Source: Varanus komodoensis (lineage: Eukaryota > Chordata > Lepidosauria > Squamata > Varanidae). From it: DNA of 64,000 nucleotides. The DNA lies in assembly GCF_004798865.1 (NCBI RefSeq), contig NW_025336481.1, forward strand, positions 22,950,635 to 23,014,634. The letters run 5' to 3'. Below the pieces are notes generated by a model. That model had not been told where the DNA came from. It ran no database searches and was given only the letters and a program-made list of their open reading frames with translations. A program made the translations under genes and the position numbers. Shown here in pieces: positions 33,950 to 46,400 of the stretch (positions are counted from its first letter, which is position 1; the number at the start of each line of letters is the position of its first letter).

Positions 33950-36900
33950 ATACGTCTGATTTTAAAGAGGCACAAGATTCTGTCATTCCATATTACTTGA
34001 AATGGCTATCATTGTGATTGCTGCCGAGCAAGCTTCATTATGTATATTGTGAGTGTGGTGGGAGGGTACTGGGGCTGGAATTCAATGTGTTAGGGCTTGG
34101 GCACTTTTTTCCCCACACCTGACCATTGACTTATGTGGGGGGGGAAGTAAATGGGTAGTGGGCACAATCCTATGCATCTTTATACAGGAAAAAACACATC
34201 CTACCACTCCCACCCTTCCCCAGCCAGTTGTAGGGTGCTTTTCCCCCATAGAGGATTGCATCATACATTTGAAGATACATGCGATGGTGACAGTAATTTC
34301 TAGACTGGGAAAATTAGGTTTTTCTTAGGGTTACTTACAACTGGGTCAGCTTTTTTTGTTTTTTGGGAGGCCAGTTATGTCCAAAAAAGAGGCAAACTTG
34401 TTCTTTTCACTCTTAGTTTTAATAGACCCTAGGCAATAGGCACCAACTTCTGGACATGGCAAAAACCGTTGGGCTTCACAACCTAATTTGCTGAGGGTTT
34501 TGCCCACAAGAACTGCTGAAGTACCCACATTTGGTTTCAAGGATTGGCAAATCTCATATTTTGCTATTTTATTCTTTGCATGAACGTATGTATCTGTCCT
34601 GTTGGTCACCTTGTCAGTCATGCAAATAGTGGAATATAAACATGTATAATTTTGCATCTGAGAAGATGCTTCTTTTAATTACTAGATATCATACAGGATT
34701 TTGTAAGAATCTTCTGATTTGTAGAAAGCAAACTGGCTGGAATCAGGAGCAGAGTTGCCTAATTCTTTGCAGGAAAGTCACTAGAGTGAAGCCAGGCTGT
34801 ACAGTGATGAAGTCTCCGCACTTGTGACTTGTTATTTTGACACTGTAATGATGGTATGAAATTGTGCCTCATATTCAGCTCAAGCAGTGCTGCCCCTGCT
34901 TGTTGAAAGAAGAGGCAAGGCGAGCAAACTGACACCTAGCCCTGCACAGGCCATGCCTTACTTCTATACTTCAGCCAAAGCACTAGTTGTCAAACAAAGC
35001 AGCTTCTGGGGGTCTTCCAGACCTGGCAGAAGGTTTAATTTTCCCCTTATTTCTTGGTCATCCTGGGACCAAAACCAAGGAAATTATATAAATATGTGAA
35101 AACAACTAAACCTGGGTACACTGAATAATATGCATTCACAGTGAGGAAAAAGTATCTAAGAGCAGTTACCATTTCTGGAATGCAGAAAAGCAGTTCTTGA
35201 ATACTGAACAATAATCAAGGAACAGGACACACCTTTAAGTATAAGTTGCTGAAAACCTGAAGCTCCTTGATGGGAATAAAGGTGGCAGTTGTTCTTGGTA
35301 CACACTCTTAGGTCACGCTAATCTGGACTCTGAGTCTGAAAAGGAAACTGAGGTTTGTGGGCTGGGGGGGGGGGCGAAGAGACACTGAGAAAATGGGCCT
35401 CCAGACTTTGAGCTGAGGGCAGCAGAGGTGCTGATTTCAAGGATATTCTTCCCAAGTGCTCAGGCAATCTCTGAGAATAACCAAGATGTACAGTTGTCAC
35501 GTGGGGGTATTGGAGCAGAACTCTCAGAGACAGACAAAGCTGACATGACTCTTGACCCGATGATGCAACACTGGGGGAAGATACCTACCCAATTAGGTTG
35601 GCGTACAAAGAAAAGGTATGCTTGCTTCCAAACAGGCCTTCTCAGAGGGATCAGGCCCAGACAAACTTTAAAAAATGGTTTCTGGAAGTAATTTAGATTG
35701 GGTTCAATGAACTGCTCTATGCATTCTGTGGTGATTGAGTATATTGTGCATACTTTGGTGAATAAAGAGCTTTTTGAAAAAGAACAGTCTGTTTCCCAGA
35801 ATGTGCAAAGCGAGGAACCCCAGCTTACTACACTCCTCCAAAAATGCTCAGTCTAATTGAAGGCTAGAAAGACAAGACCGTCACAATGCCTTTGTGGAAA
35901 AACCATGGACAGGTGGTAGGTTCTTCAACTTTAGTGTGCTACTAAGACTAGCTTGTAGGACCTGCAAAATCTCTTAATTTTTCTTTGTGTTAATGTGTTT
36001 CTTTATTGACATATTAAGGAATAAAAGCCTTGCAATTGTTATTGTACACTCTGCAGAATCCCTACACAACAAAAGCTTGGTATCCAAAACTATTGTGAAG
36101 TAACCTTGAAACATTCCAAGATATGGATGAGGCTTGGTAAAAACCAGGATCTATGAGAACAGGCAGCAATCCGTTGTTGCCAGCTCTAGTAGACTAGAAA
36201 ACTTGATGGGAAGTGGGGGAGAGGGTGCTATCTCATCATGGAATGGTCAAACATAAATGTGGTTCTTAAAACTATTTAGCATTCTTAGCAACTTAGAAAC
36301 CAACAGTGTTTAAAACCCAAGTAATTTTTGGGCTAAGACTGTGGAATAGTTTAGGCTTTAACTTACAGATAAATATAACATGGAAATACTAGGACAAGGG
36401 GATTGACATACACCTGAGCCTACACTTAATAGCCACAAAGGACTTGGAGCATATTAGCATAATAAAAGTCTTCATAATATCAGTGGTGCCTGGCCAAAGT
36501 ATTTCATCTTCAAGAAGCGGGTTGCTTTCTGTGATACCTAAACCAAACTGACTACTACAACAAATGCTCCAAATTCTAGGTTTCTAGATTGTCACAAGAA
36601 CCTCAAGTTTCCTTTTCCTGCCTGGTGGGATGGGATTATGTTTGTTTGAAGAAAGTATTCTAAATAAATCTTCAGTTCAAAAGTCTAAAGTGTACAGAAA
36701 AGGTAACACTGATTAATTCCCAGTTGCTGTTAATCACTGAAATATAGAAAGCCTAAAAAAATCTAAATGTTTTGCTATTTCAAAATTCAGTTTGCTTTTT
36801 AAAAAAATTCAAAGATGGAATAAAATAGGTTATTGTAGCAATAAAAGGATACAGTTCACTGAAATCTACAAAATACGTTAGACATATTTAAAATCCAAAC

Positions 36901-37310
36901 ATTTACTAGTTGTTGAACATTATTTCTGAGCAGTTAAGAAAAATTGAAAGACTCATAGTTGCTTTATTTATTAGGCACCTTTAAGTGGGTGAACTCTGTT
37001 TATTTCAACCATGGAAAGAGATAAAACTCCTGTAAAATCTCAAAAGCAAAAAACTACATAACAGTTCTTTTTAAAATAGCCAGAAAACACACCATTCTAG
37101 GAATATTTTTTTAAAAAATAAACAAGTTAGCATATGAAATTAAATTACATTTCAAAACAGTATAAGCTACAAAGAACAAAAGAGCATGCACAATTACCAC
37201 TTAAAGTAGTACTGCTTAATATATTATATAAATTTCAGAGAAGGTTAGGAACCATTAGGAGCCCAAGAACAATCAAATAAACTATGGTAAATGCCTGTCA
37301 ATTTTACTCC
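33950..37310. other. Spacer between CFAP54-like stop and NEDD1 promoter, including the CFAP54 3' UTR
   Basis: No splice-supported exon. 34140-34260 is G/C-rich and 35364-35374 is a G run. 35700-35860 (AATAAAGAGCTTTTTGAAAA, ending near TTACTACA) could be the end of an old LTR, but no pair or primer site was seen. Confidence 0.45.
36963..37004 (-). terminator. Candidate polyadenylation signals of the CFAP54-like gene
   Basis: On the minus strand AATAAA occurs at 37004-36999 and at 36968-36963, about 310-355 bases past the stop codon. Either could end the transcript. AATAAA is common in AT-rich DNA, so this is only a candidate. Confidence 0.35.
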
Positions 37311-37317
37311 CAAAAGA

Positions 37318-37446
37318 TCACTCAAGCAATGCGAGCAAAGACACAATCCAGTTGAAAACATTTCCCGCAATTATCACACACCCATTAGCTGGATCAAATA
37401 ATTTTCTTAAATTCTTTATTGATGGTAAAGTGATGTCAAATGGGAT
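37318..37446 (-). CDS. CFAP54: CFAP54-like last coding exon with stop
   Basis: 42 codons and TGA. It starts IPFDITLPSIKNLRKLFDPA and goes on NGCVIIAGNVFNWIVSLLAL before the stop. The acceptor is TTTGCAG. The well-formed, hydrophobic end and the lack of any following open frame support this as the true C-terminus. Confidence 0.86.
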   Translation of the reverse strand: MPFDITLPSIKNLRKLFDPANGCVIIAGNVFNWIVSLLALLE

Positions 37447-40400
37447 CTGCAAAGAGAGAGGAAACATTAACTAAACAACAACAAGAAGCTCTTACTGTGT
37501 AATCCTGTTTCAATTTAGACAGAAAAGGGCCTACAACTCCCAGCATGCCCCTAGACAACTATAGGAATGCATCCATAATTGGATTATATTATTTAACTCC
37601 AAGAAAGGCTGTGAGGAATATTCTAATTTATCAGCTTCCTAAAACATTAAGGAAGGATTCATGGCCAAAATCCCTACATAGGGTTTAGAAGAAAAACCTC
37701 ATTGGTTTCAGGAACTGTAGGAAAATGTCAGTGTCAAGAAAGTCCCAAGAAGTATAACAGTGATTCAGCTGTGGGAAAGAGCCAGGCTCAGAAGCAAGAC
37801 TCCCTGTGCAGAGCCTGCTTCAGGTGTGCTAGAAATCACCGTGTCTTCACACGTTGGGAAGAGCTGGAAAACTATCCAGCACACAACAATATCTACTCTT
37901 TTTGTCTATTTTCAACTTCTAATCTCAAAGCTGGATGTGTTCTCTCCTGATGAACAAACCATCTATGGGAGAAATAGTAGAAAGTGGAATATTCCATGTT
38001 TCCATGAAGAAATGTCATGGTTTGAAAGGGGCACTTCCACTAGCTAGCTACTCACAGGAGAAGTGATTTTGACTTATCCAACTCTCACAGCTTCCCCACG
38101 CCTGCTCTCAAGTTTGGGGACACTACCCAGAAGATGGGAGATGGCACAGGGGATTGCAGGAGGAATGGAGACTCAAGAACCACACACCCTTTCCACTAGA
38201 AGATAAATCCACTGGATCAAAGATCCTTCACCAGTATGGAAGGGTGCTTTAGGATCCAATCCCATGTTTGTATAGGTTCATAGCAAAAAAAAAAGTTTGG
38301 AACTCATTTAAACTTTGAAAAGAAATGTAGAAAGGTAGATTGCTCACTTTTATTTATTTGATTTATATCCTGCCTTTTTCTTTTAAAGAACTCAGAGCAG
38401 CTTACATTATTCTCCTCCTCCTGTTTTCCATCTTATCCCTACAACAACAATCCTGTAAGGTAGGTTATGCAGAGAGTCTGTAACTGGCCTAAAGCCACAC
38501 AGTTGACTCCATGGCTGAGCAGGGAACAGAACCCAAATCACCTGAATCCCAATCCCATGTTCTTAGCCACTACACCACAAGTTTCCCTGCTGAATAAATG
38601 GCTGAAGGGAAAGTCCATCCCCACTAAGGGCCATAACAGGATCCTTGGCAGATGACCTTCACCCACACCTCCAGCCAATTTTCTGCATAGGGGCTTTTGC
38701 CCCCTATGTTCAAGACAATGGACAGATTAATTAATTTGCCCATTTACTTAAATAGGGGCAGTGGGAAATGGGGGAGGGGAGTTGCTAGAGAAGGGAAAGG
38801 AGGGAAGCAGGGAAGCAAAGAATAAGGGGTGGGATGGAGGAGGACACAGAAAAAAAGGAAGTGAGAGAAGCAAGAATGAACAGGATGTGCACATGGTACA
38901 CATGCAAACATTCATCTTTATATTCCAGGCACTAAAGAGATAGAATTTATAAGTTTGCTATTAGAAATATTTTCTAGTGATTGGAATGTGATTGCACATT
39001 TTCTGAAATACCAAAAGCAATGAAAAATATTGTAAAAGAGTTACACATGTCTTTCTTTTGAAATTACATACCTCGAAATTACATACATACCTCTGTGAGT
39101 GGTGGTGGCTGATCTGGGCCAACAGACAGTAATACTTTTATTTCAGAAAAACATTTTTTGACCATTTTCTGAATGTATCAAAGAAAGAGAATTGAAAAGT
39201 TTATTATATGGCTTTAGCTTTAGAATTTTTGATAAGGTAGTAATTTATGAACAACCAGCACAGTGTCTGACTCATGAGAGGGTGGGCTTTGCGGAATGGA
39301 GTACTAAATTGAAAAACTGCAAGGCATTTTTGCGCATTCAACAGCAACACTGGGAAAAAACAGATGGGTGCAATCATGCTCACCTCTCAGCAAACAAAAA
39401 CAGAAAGAGGCCTTGTGGAATGTGTTCACAGTGGAAAATGATGCCTCTGGTGATGTTTATGGGGGCCATAGGTTATGTTCTTAACACCAGTCAAAAAGCA
39501 TCCTTCAGTTCAGTTTTGGGACAGATTATACTGAATTTGGAATTGGCATAAATGGGATTCTTCCCATTTAAGAGCTCATTAAATGACAGAGAACCTGGGT
39601 TTGCTGAAAATGAAGTTCTCAGGCATTTGTGGATTTATCTGCTGCCTGAATCGAAGCAGAGGAAACTGTTATGTCTCTTGGCATGAATGTAGACAGGTTG
39701 GGCATGAGATCTGTAGCTTAGTTTGCTTCTCAATTCAACTGAAGACACAGAGAAAAGTTCACATTCTAATCTTACTTTCTTCTTCCTCCACTAAAGTTCA
39801 TCCTAGTCATTAATTTTTTGTTCAGATATATTTCAAAGTTCAAGAATGACATTGAAATCATAGTCTCTACTCATATCATTAAACAGGAATGAGAGGTAGG
39901 AATGAGAACTATCTTTTCCACTATGCCCAGTGGACAATGTTGCACTCTCAGATATTTATTTCATTAATTGTCACTGTCGTGAGTCACTGATGTCTATTAG
40001 TTTATAGGTATGTGGTGTATTCCCATTTTAGCCAATGAAATAGAAATTAGAATCCCCACTACTTGCCTAAGACAAACTTTCTGTAAGAAATACAACTCTT
40101 CCAGTACATTGCCCTTCAAAATAACCTAATCATTTCCTTTGCAGCAAACAAAATAATCAAAATAATTGCATTTTCATGTGGTCAGTTCCATCTAATAATA
40201 ATCAGACAGATATCACAGAGCAGAAAGAAGCACACAAGGTTTTAGATTTTCATGAGTACCGAAACTATAATGAAACAATTATCAAATGTCTCACATTAAA
40301 AACAAATGTTGAACTCAAGAACAAAATATAAGCTACCCAGTAAAAATGAAATCTCTCTGTAAAATCAACAAATCTGTGCTTGAAGTACTTCATATGCCAT

Positions 40401-43400
40401 TCCCAACTGGACATTTGAATCCATTTCATCATATTTGTTTCTGTTTTATATTTTTACTGTATGAAGAGAATCTACAATTCAGTAACTAAAATTTAAATGT
40501 TCCTGACTTGGCAACTCAGTTCAAAATATTTGTACCCACACAGTCGCCATCAATATGTAACAGTCCTACAATACTATTGCCCACAGTGCTTGCAGTGTAA
40601 ATGTACTTGAAAAATATGTATTTCACAGGGAATCAAAATAGTCTTTAAAAATAAAAGAGCCATTTAAGAGTACTGTACTATACTACTGGTTGAAATAGTT
40701 GCCATCCAAGCCCCTCGGAATACAGCTTTTCAATAATGAAAGCTGTTGTCTGTGCTGTCACAATATCCGTCAGATGAAATGCCAGCACATGCATCATTAA
40801 TCATTTATTAGAACAAATATAAAAAAACTGTCACATGATAAATGTCTCCTACTTTGAAAATAAATGTCTACTTTTCTTTGGCATTCATCAAGGAGGAACT
40901 GTACTGACAGTACTCCACCTCAGTGATATTATCACAAAGAAATTTCTGGGTCTCTCTTGATTTTTTTGGGTAAAAAAGCCTAATCCAGTCTTGTTAATAA
41001 AAAACAGGACTGACCCCTCCCCCCAAAAAAAACGCTCTTGTTTTTGCATCAAACTTCACTTCTGTCAGTGAAAAAGAATCCAATGCCCATTTGCCACTAA
41101 TGAAGGCAAGAAGTTTTTAATTAAGGTGAATGCATTTATTCTTAATAAAGTTGTTCAATCCTTTTTGTTGGTTGATGACTCTGATAAACTTGCAAAAATT
41201 ATCTGTAACCTGTTTCAGATGGGACTGTACTCCCCAAAGCAACAGGTTTGGGAGCATTCCTAGTTCTGGTGCTCTTCCTAAGTTCTCAGGTGTGGTGGAT
41301 GCCACTAACCATCAGATATGTCAACTGTGCCCATTTCTGAAGAATTCAGAACCAAATTAATTTGTTTATGCGCTAGTAATCTCCATCTTTTATTAGTGTA
41401 CATTAGGATGCCTTTGAAGACATTCCAAATATTTCATTTACCTTATAATATGGCCACTGAGGGGTTTTTCCTGGGCTCAGGGGACTTGATCATAGTATGC
41501 CACTTGTCTATCATTTCAACTGGCTAGCAATTTTCTGGTTCAATTCAAGATTCTGGTTTTGACCTTCAAAGCTCCAAATAATCTGGAATCAGGTTATGTC
41601 TGTACACACCTACCCCAAATGTCATTTACACTTCTGCTGTCCTCCTCCAATTCCCCCATTGCCAGAAGTTAAGATGAATATGCACCTCTTTCTCCTATAA
41701 CACCTTGATTATCAAACAGCCTCCTCAAAGAAGTTTGCCTGGATCTATCATGGCCCACTTTTAGAACTATACAAAGTATTCCAAGTGTGGCCACGCCATA
41801 GATTTGTAGAGCGGCATTACTATAGTGACAGTTTTGTTTGATCATTCTTCTAATACCTTCTAAGTATGCCATTTGCCTTTTTCACAGCTGTCACACACAG
41901 AACTAACATTTTGATTGAGCTGCCCACTATAATTCAAGATCTCATCTTTGGTCACTGCCAGTTGAGAGCCAATTGGTATATATGGCCAGTCTTTCCTGGA
42001 CCTTGCCCGCCTGCCCCTTTCCCCAGTGAACAGGAGGTAGGATGGTCCAAGCTGAGATGGCTGAGTCCCCATCACTGGCAGAGAAGTGAAGTGAATCAAC
42101 TTGGCTTTGCTGTGCTTCCTTTATCTCTAATCTGTATCAGAACTAACAGTTGGATTCTTCCTCCCATCCCTTCCGAAACTTCCAGTGGAAGTGATGCTTG
42201 CACAACTCAGTACAGGGCCTGCAACAGTGGCACTAGCCTCACAGGCCTGATATAGAGTCTGTACAGGTCAAATTAGGATTAAATAGGAGATTCTGAACCC
42301 CTCCTCTAGGAGAATCCTTTTTTCATGTGTGCTAATTTTATTTAGGACCTTTGGTGAGTGATTCTTCCAGATGTTTTTGAAAACTCAAATATACAATGTC
42401 TACTAAAGCATTCCTACCCATATAATTGCTGAAACTACAAAATTCTTGGTAAGTTGTAAAGTAACTTTGCAGAAGCCACACTGATGTTTCTTCAGCAAGA
42501 CGTTTGCCTTTTTTTTCATAAAGAAAAAAGCAATCTGTATCCCTAGCATGGAATTCAAACAGGCCTTTATAATATAATGTATTCTTTGCCCCTCAACTAA
42601 ATCAAGCATCTTAGGAAAGACCTCTTCTGTATTTAAAAAGCAATGCAGCAATGCCCTTTGTCAAGGCAATAGTCTCTCAAATGTAGTACTCAAATCAGGA
42701 TCAATTCTGAGAATGAATGTACCAGGAAAAGTATAAAAGTGCATGCATCATTTATGTGAGAAAATCCCCCAATAAAAAGGTTGACGCAAGCAAGTGAATG
42801 GAAGATCATTAAATATATAAAAGCACTAATTATGACTTGAAGTAGATGCAAATGTAACATGCATAAGACAAAAGCACACAGCATATCTATGGACAGTCAT
42901 GAGTCCCTTCTGAACAATGTGTCTTTACGTACCTTTGTTTTTTCATCTAGTGGCACCTTTGCCGAATGAGTTTTGGATCCTATTGAAGCTAAACTTCTCT
43001 CTTTTTCAGTTGCTGTCTGGGGAGTCATCACTGATTGCATTAGCAATTCAATTTGTTGTGTCAGATCAGACAACTGCTCACGTACTGCAATAACACTAAA
43101 GGAACAGAATGATGTTAACACAATAGTATTACAGATATTGTGCAAGTATGAAGAAAATTTATCTCCTTCAATAATAAAATTAACTTCAGACTTTAGAATT
43201 TCCTGTTTTATTGTTTTCTGAACTAGGATGGTTTTCTTGGGTGCTGGAGAAATCCATAATGTTAGTCCCTGTGTTCCTTGGCTGAACTGACCTTGGGAAT
43301 AAAGGATGGGTCTGAGTGGTATAACACCCTGTCTTTGTGAAAGACATACAGGTCTCTGTTAGAAGAGAGAGACTCTAATTTCAAAACTGTTCTAGCTACC

Positions 43401-46400
43401 AGGAAAATGGCCCTGAAGCTTAGCACCTTTAGAGTGGCAATCCCTAGTGGATTAAAAGAGACCCTGCTCAGAGCCCCAAGCACCATGTTCAGTCTCCCAG
43501 TTGGAAAACTTTGGACTGGAGGTGAGCTGAATAATGAGGCTACCTTAAGGAATCTCTTGATATGTGGGTAGTAGCCCTCATCAATGTCTTCCAGGACAGA
43601 GTGTGGGGCTGAGACCTGCCTCCTGAGAATATTATCTCAGGACAATTGATAGAACCACCTAGAGCAGTGATGGCAAACCTTTTAGAGACCGAGTGTTCAA
43701 ACTGCAACCCAAAACCCACTTATTTATCACAAAGTGCCAACACTGCAATAAAACCTGAATCCTGAGGTTTTAGTTTAGAAAAAGCAACTCAAAGCCAGTT
43801 CAAGCAAATGTATATATATCCTTGGCAGCACACTGACCAGCCATGCACAAGCTTGGACAAGTTGCAACTAATGAGTCACAGGGGTGTGTACTGGCCACCT
43901 TATTATTCAATCTTTACATAATATTGTAGAGAGCTTAGCAGGACCACAATTTACACCCCCATCATTGGGATAGCTAAAATTTTCAGTACTATTATACGCT
44001 GATGGTATGGTTCTGATCTCCCAAACTAACATTGTTGTAAAAGCCTTCTTAAACCAATTAGGGCACTATTGTAAAGAAGAAGAGCTTAACATAAATTATG
44101 CTAAGACCAAAGTAATGGTCTTCAGAAAATAACCCAGAATTTCATCTTGGAGCATCCTTGGTAACAATGTTGCTTTTTTAAATATCTGGGGGACACATTT
44201 GGGGACACTTTAAACTGGAAACTCCACCTTGAAACAGTCAAAAGCTCAGCTCTTAGGATTGTAGGGTTAATATCACACTTTTTTATATACTAAAGGAGGA
44301 TGCTTGATAGATTCTGCATTGACGCTATTTAAGACCAAGCTTGTTCCCCATCTCTTATATGGTACTGAAGTACAGGATGGAGTGAAAATATACTATCTTA
44401 CTTGGAGGTAATTCAAAATCTATTTATTTATTTATTTATTTATTAAAACATTTCTATGCCGCCCCTTGCCGAAGCCTCGGGGCGGCTCACAACATCCTTT
44501 TTTTAGAGGTGTATACTTGCCCTACCAAGGGGTACCCTGGCTGCTCTGTTAAGAGCAGAAAGAAGGGACCCTTCTCTTAGGGTTTGTGTACAACTTGCCT
44601 TATTAAAGCATTGGAACAGGAACACCTCCTCCAGCATCAATTCCTTAGGGCATAAATCATTTAAATTGTTACCATAAAAAGACCCTAAATGACTCAGGTT
44701 CCTTAATTCTATCATTGACAGATATTCCATCCCTGATGACCTCCTGGGGGATACAGCTGACAATTCCCATCTTAGGGATTGGATATATCATTCAGATGCT
44801 CTAACTGACCGATTTTCAATTCTGCATTCCAAGTCTGCTCCTGGGTTTAAAAAAATTAAACATGACCATCTAAGATCTGATTACTTGGTTTCCATCCCTA
44901 ATTATAGCCTTAGGGTGGCCTTTACAGCCTTTCGTTTCCAAATAGGGTGGCCTTTACAGCCTATCGTTTCCAAACCAAATATACAGTTTTACTAACCAGT
45001 TGCTATTCTCATATTCCAATGGAGCAGAGTGTCTGCATCTGTGGATCACCTGAAGTAGAGGACCTCTTGCATTATATTCACTGTTGGTTATTCTGTGAAC
45101 CTAGGGAAAAATTTTTTACTAGTATACTACCCGCCTTTAATGCCTACTCTGATTCAGAGAAGTTAGTGTTTTTGTTATCAGATGCTGGTGCACATGTGTC
45201 TTATCCCATATCTCTTTTTGCAGCTAAAAAGATAAGAGCTAGGGAGGCTTTGAAGGGGAAACTGTCCTGAATTACACCTGGTCTGTCTTTTAGTATTATG
45301 TTTTAATAGATTTGATTTATGGTGTTATTTGTTAATTCAATGTTTTACCTTGTTAACTTGTAATGGCCTATGGCTATAAATGCAATAAACTGGCTGGCTG
45401 ACTGACTGGCAAGTGGTTATTCTATCCTTGGCATTAATCACTTGACCAACATATTTACACAAAATGCCCATAAAATGTACACCAAAATGACCCATATATG
45501 TGAATATAAAATGCAACAAAATTATTGGATTAAGTTACCTATTCAGTGGGATCCACAAATAACCACAATATACATTGGCTGAATTAAAAGAGTTGATGTT
45601 GGTTATTTTTACTGCTTTTGTATTGTAAGCAAAAATGAACAAAACCTACAAACAAAAAAGAAATATACAAGATATAACAATTTCTATATCAGTAGCAAGA
45701 TAATAACTATAATGATAATGGTGGTTGTAATAACAACGTATAGTTTAGTGTGTCCATATATATTTATAAACTAAAAATTAAAGGAAAGGTATCTGTAGAA
45801 TTAGTTTATACGATTTGTACTAAATGAATATATCATCCATTAAACTGACACAACTGATCTCACAAATGAATCTGCAAAACAGTATCTAACTCTGACAACC
45901 ATCCTGAGTCCTCTCCCTCATTATCTGCTCCTTGTTTTTCCTTATTGGTTTATACCCAATCTGCAGCCAGTAATGCGGGACAGGCCTAAATTTTTAACTA
46001 GTTCACCATACGTGGTTCTGGAACCAAGGGGACAAAGATGAATTAAGGAATTTCACATCCTACCTGAATTTAGCACGCATGTTTGGTTCTTCTTTATATG
46101 TGAAAGAATGGAGGAAACAGCATCACTTGCAATCATATTTTTCTACATATATACAATGTTAATTAAAAATACATTTCATATTAAAAGCAAGCATAAATTT
46201 TAATCATACCATAGTCTCTCCTTCTTTTGATGACTTTTCCAAAGATGGAAGGTACCACTGGACACAAAGTTCCCTGACAGGAGTACTAGTTGCCTTGTTG
46301 TCTGAATGTATATCCATGGCAGAAGTACAAGTAACTGTGGGAGATATTCTTATTGATGATGATTTTTGATATCCTGAATGTGATTCTGAAGCTGGCTATA

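Noticed and set aside
35700-35860. Possible end of an LTR (AATAAA then TTACTACA)
   Set aside because: No paired repeat, primer site or coding part was seen.
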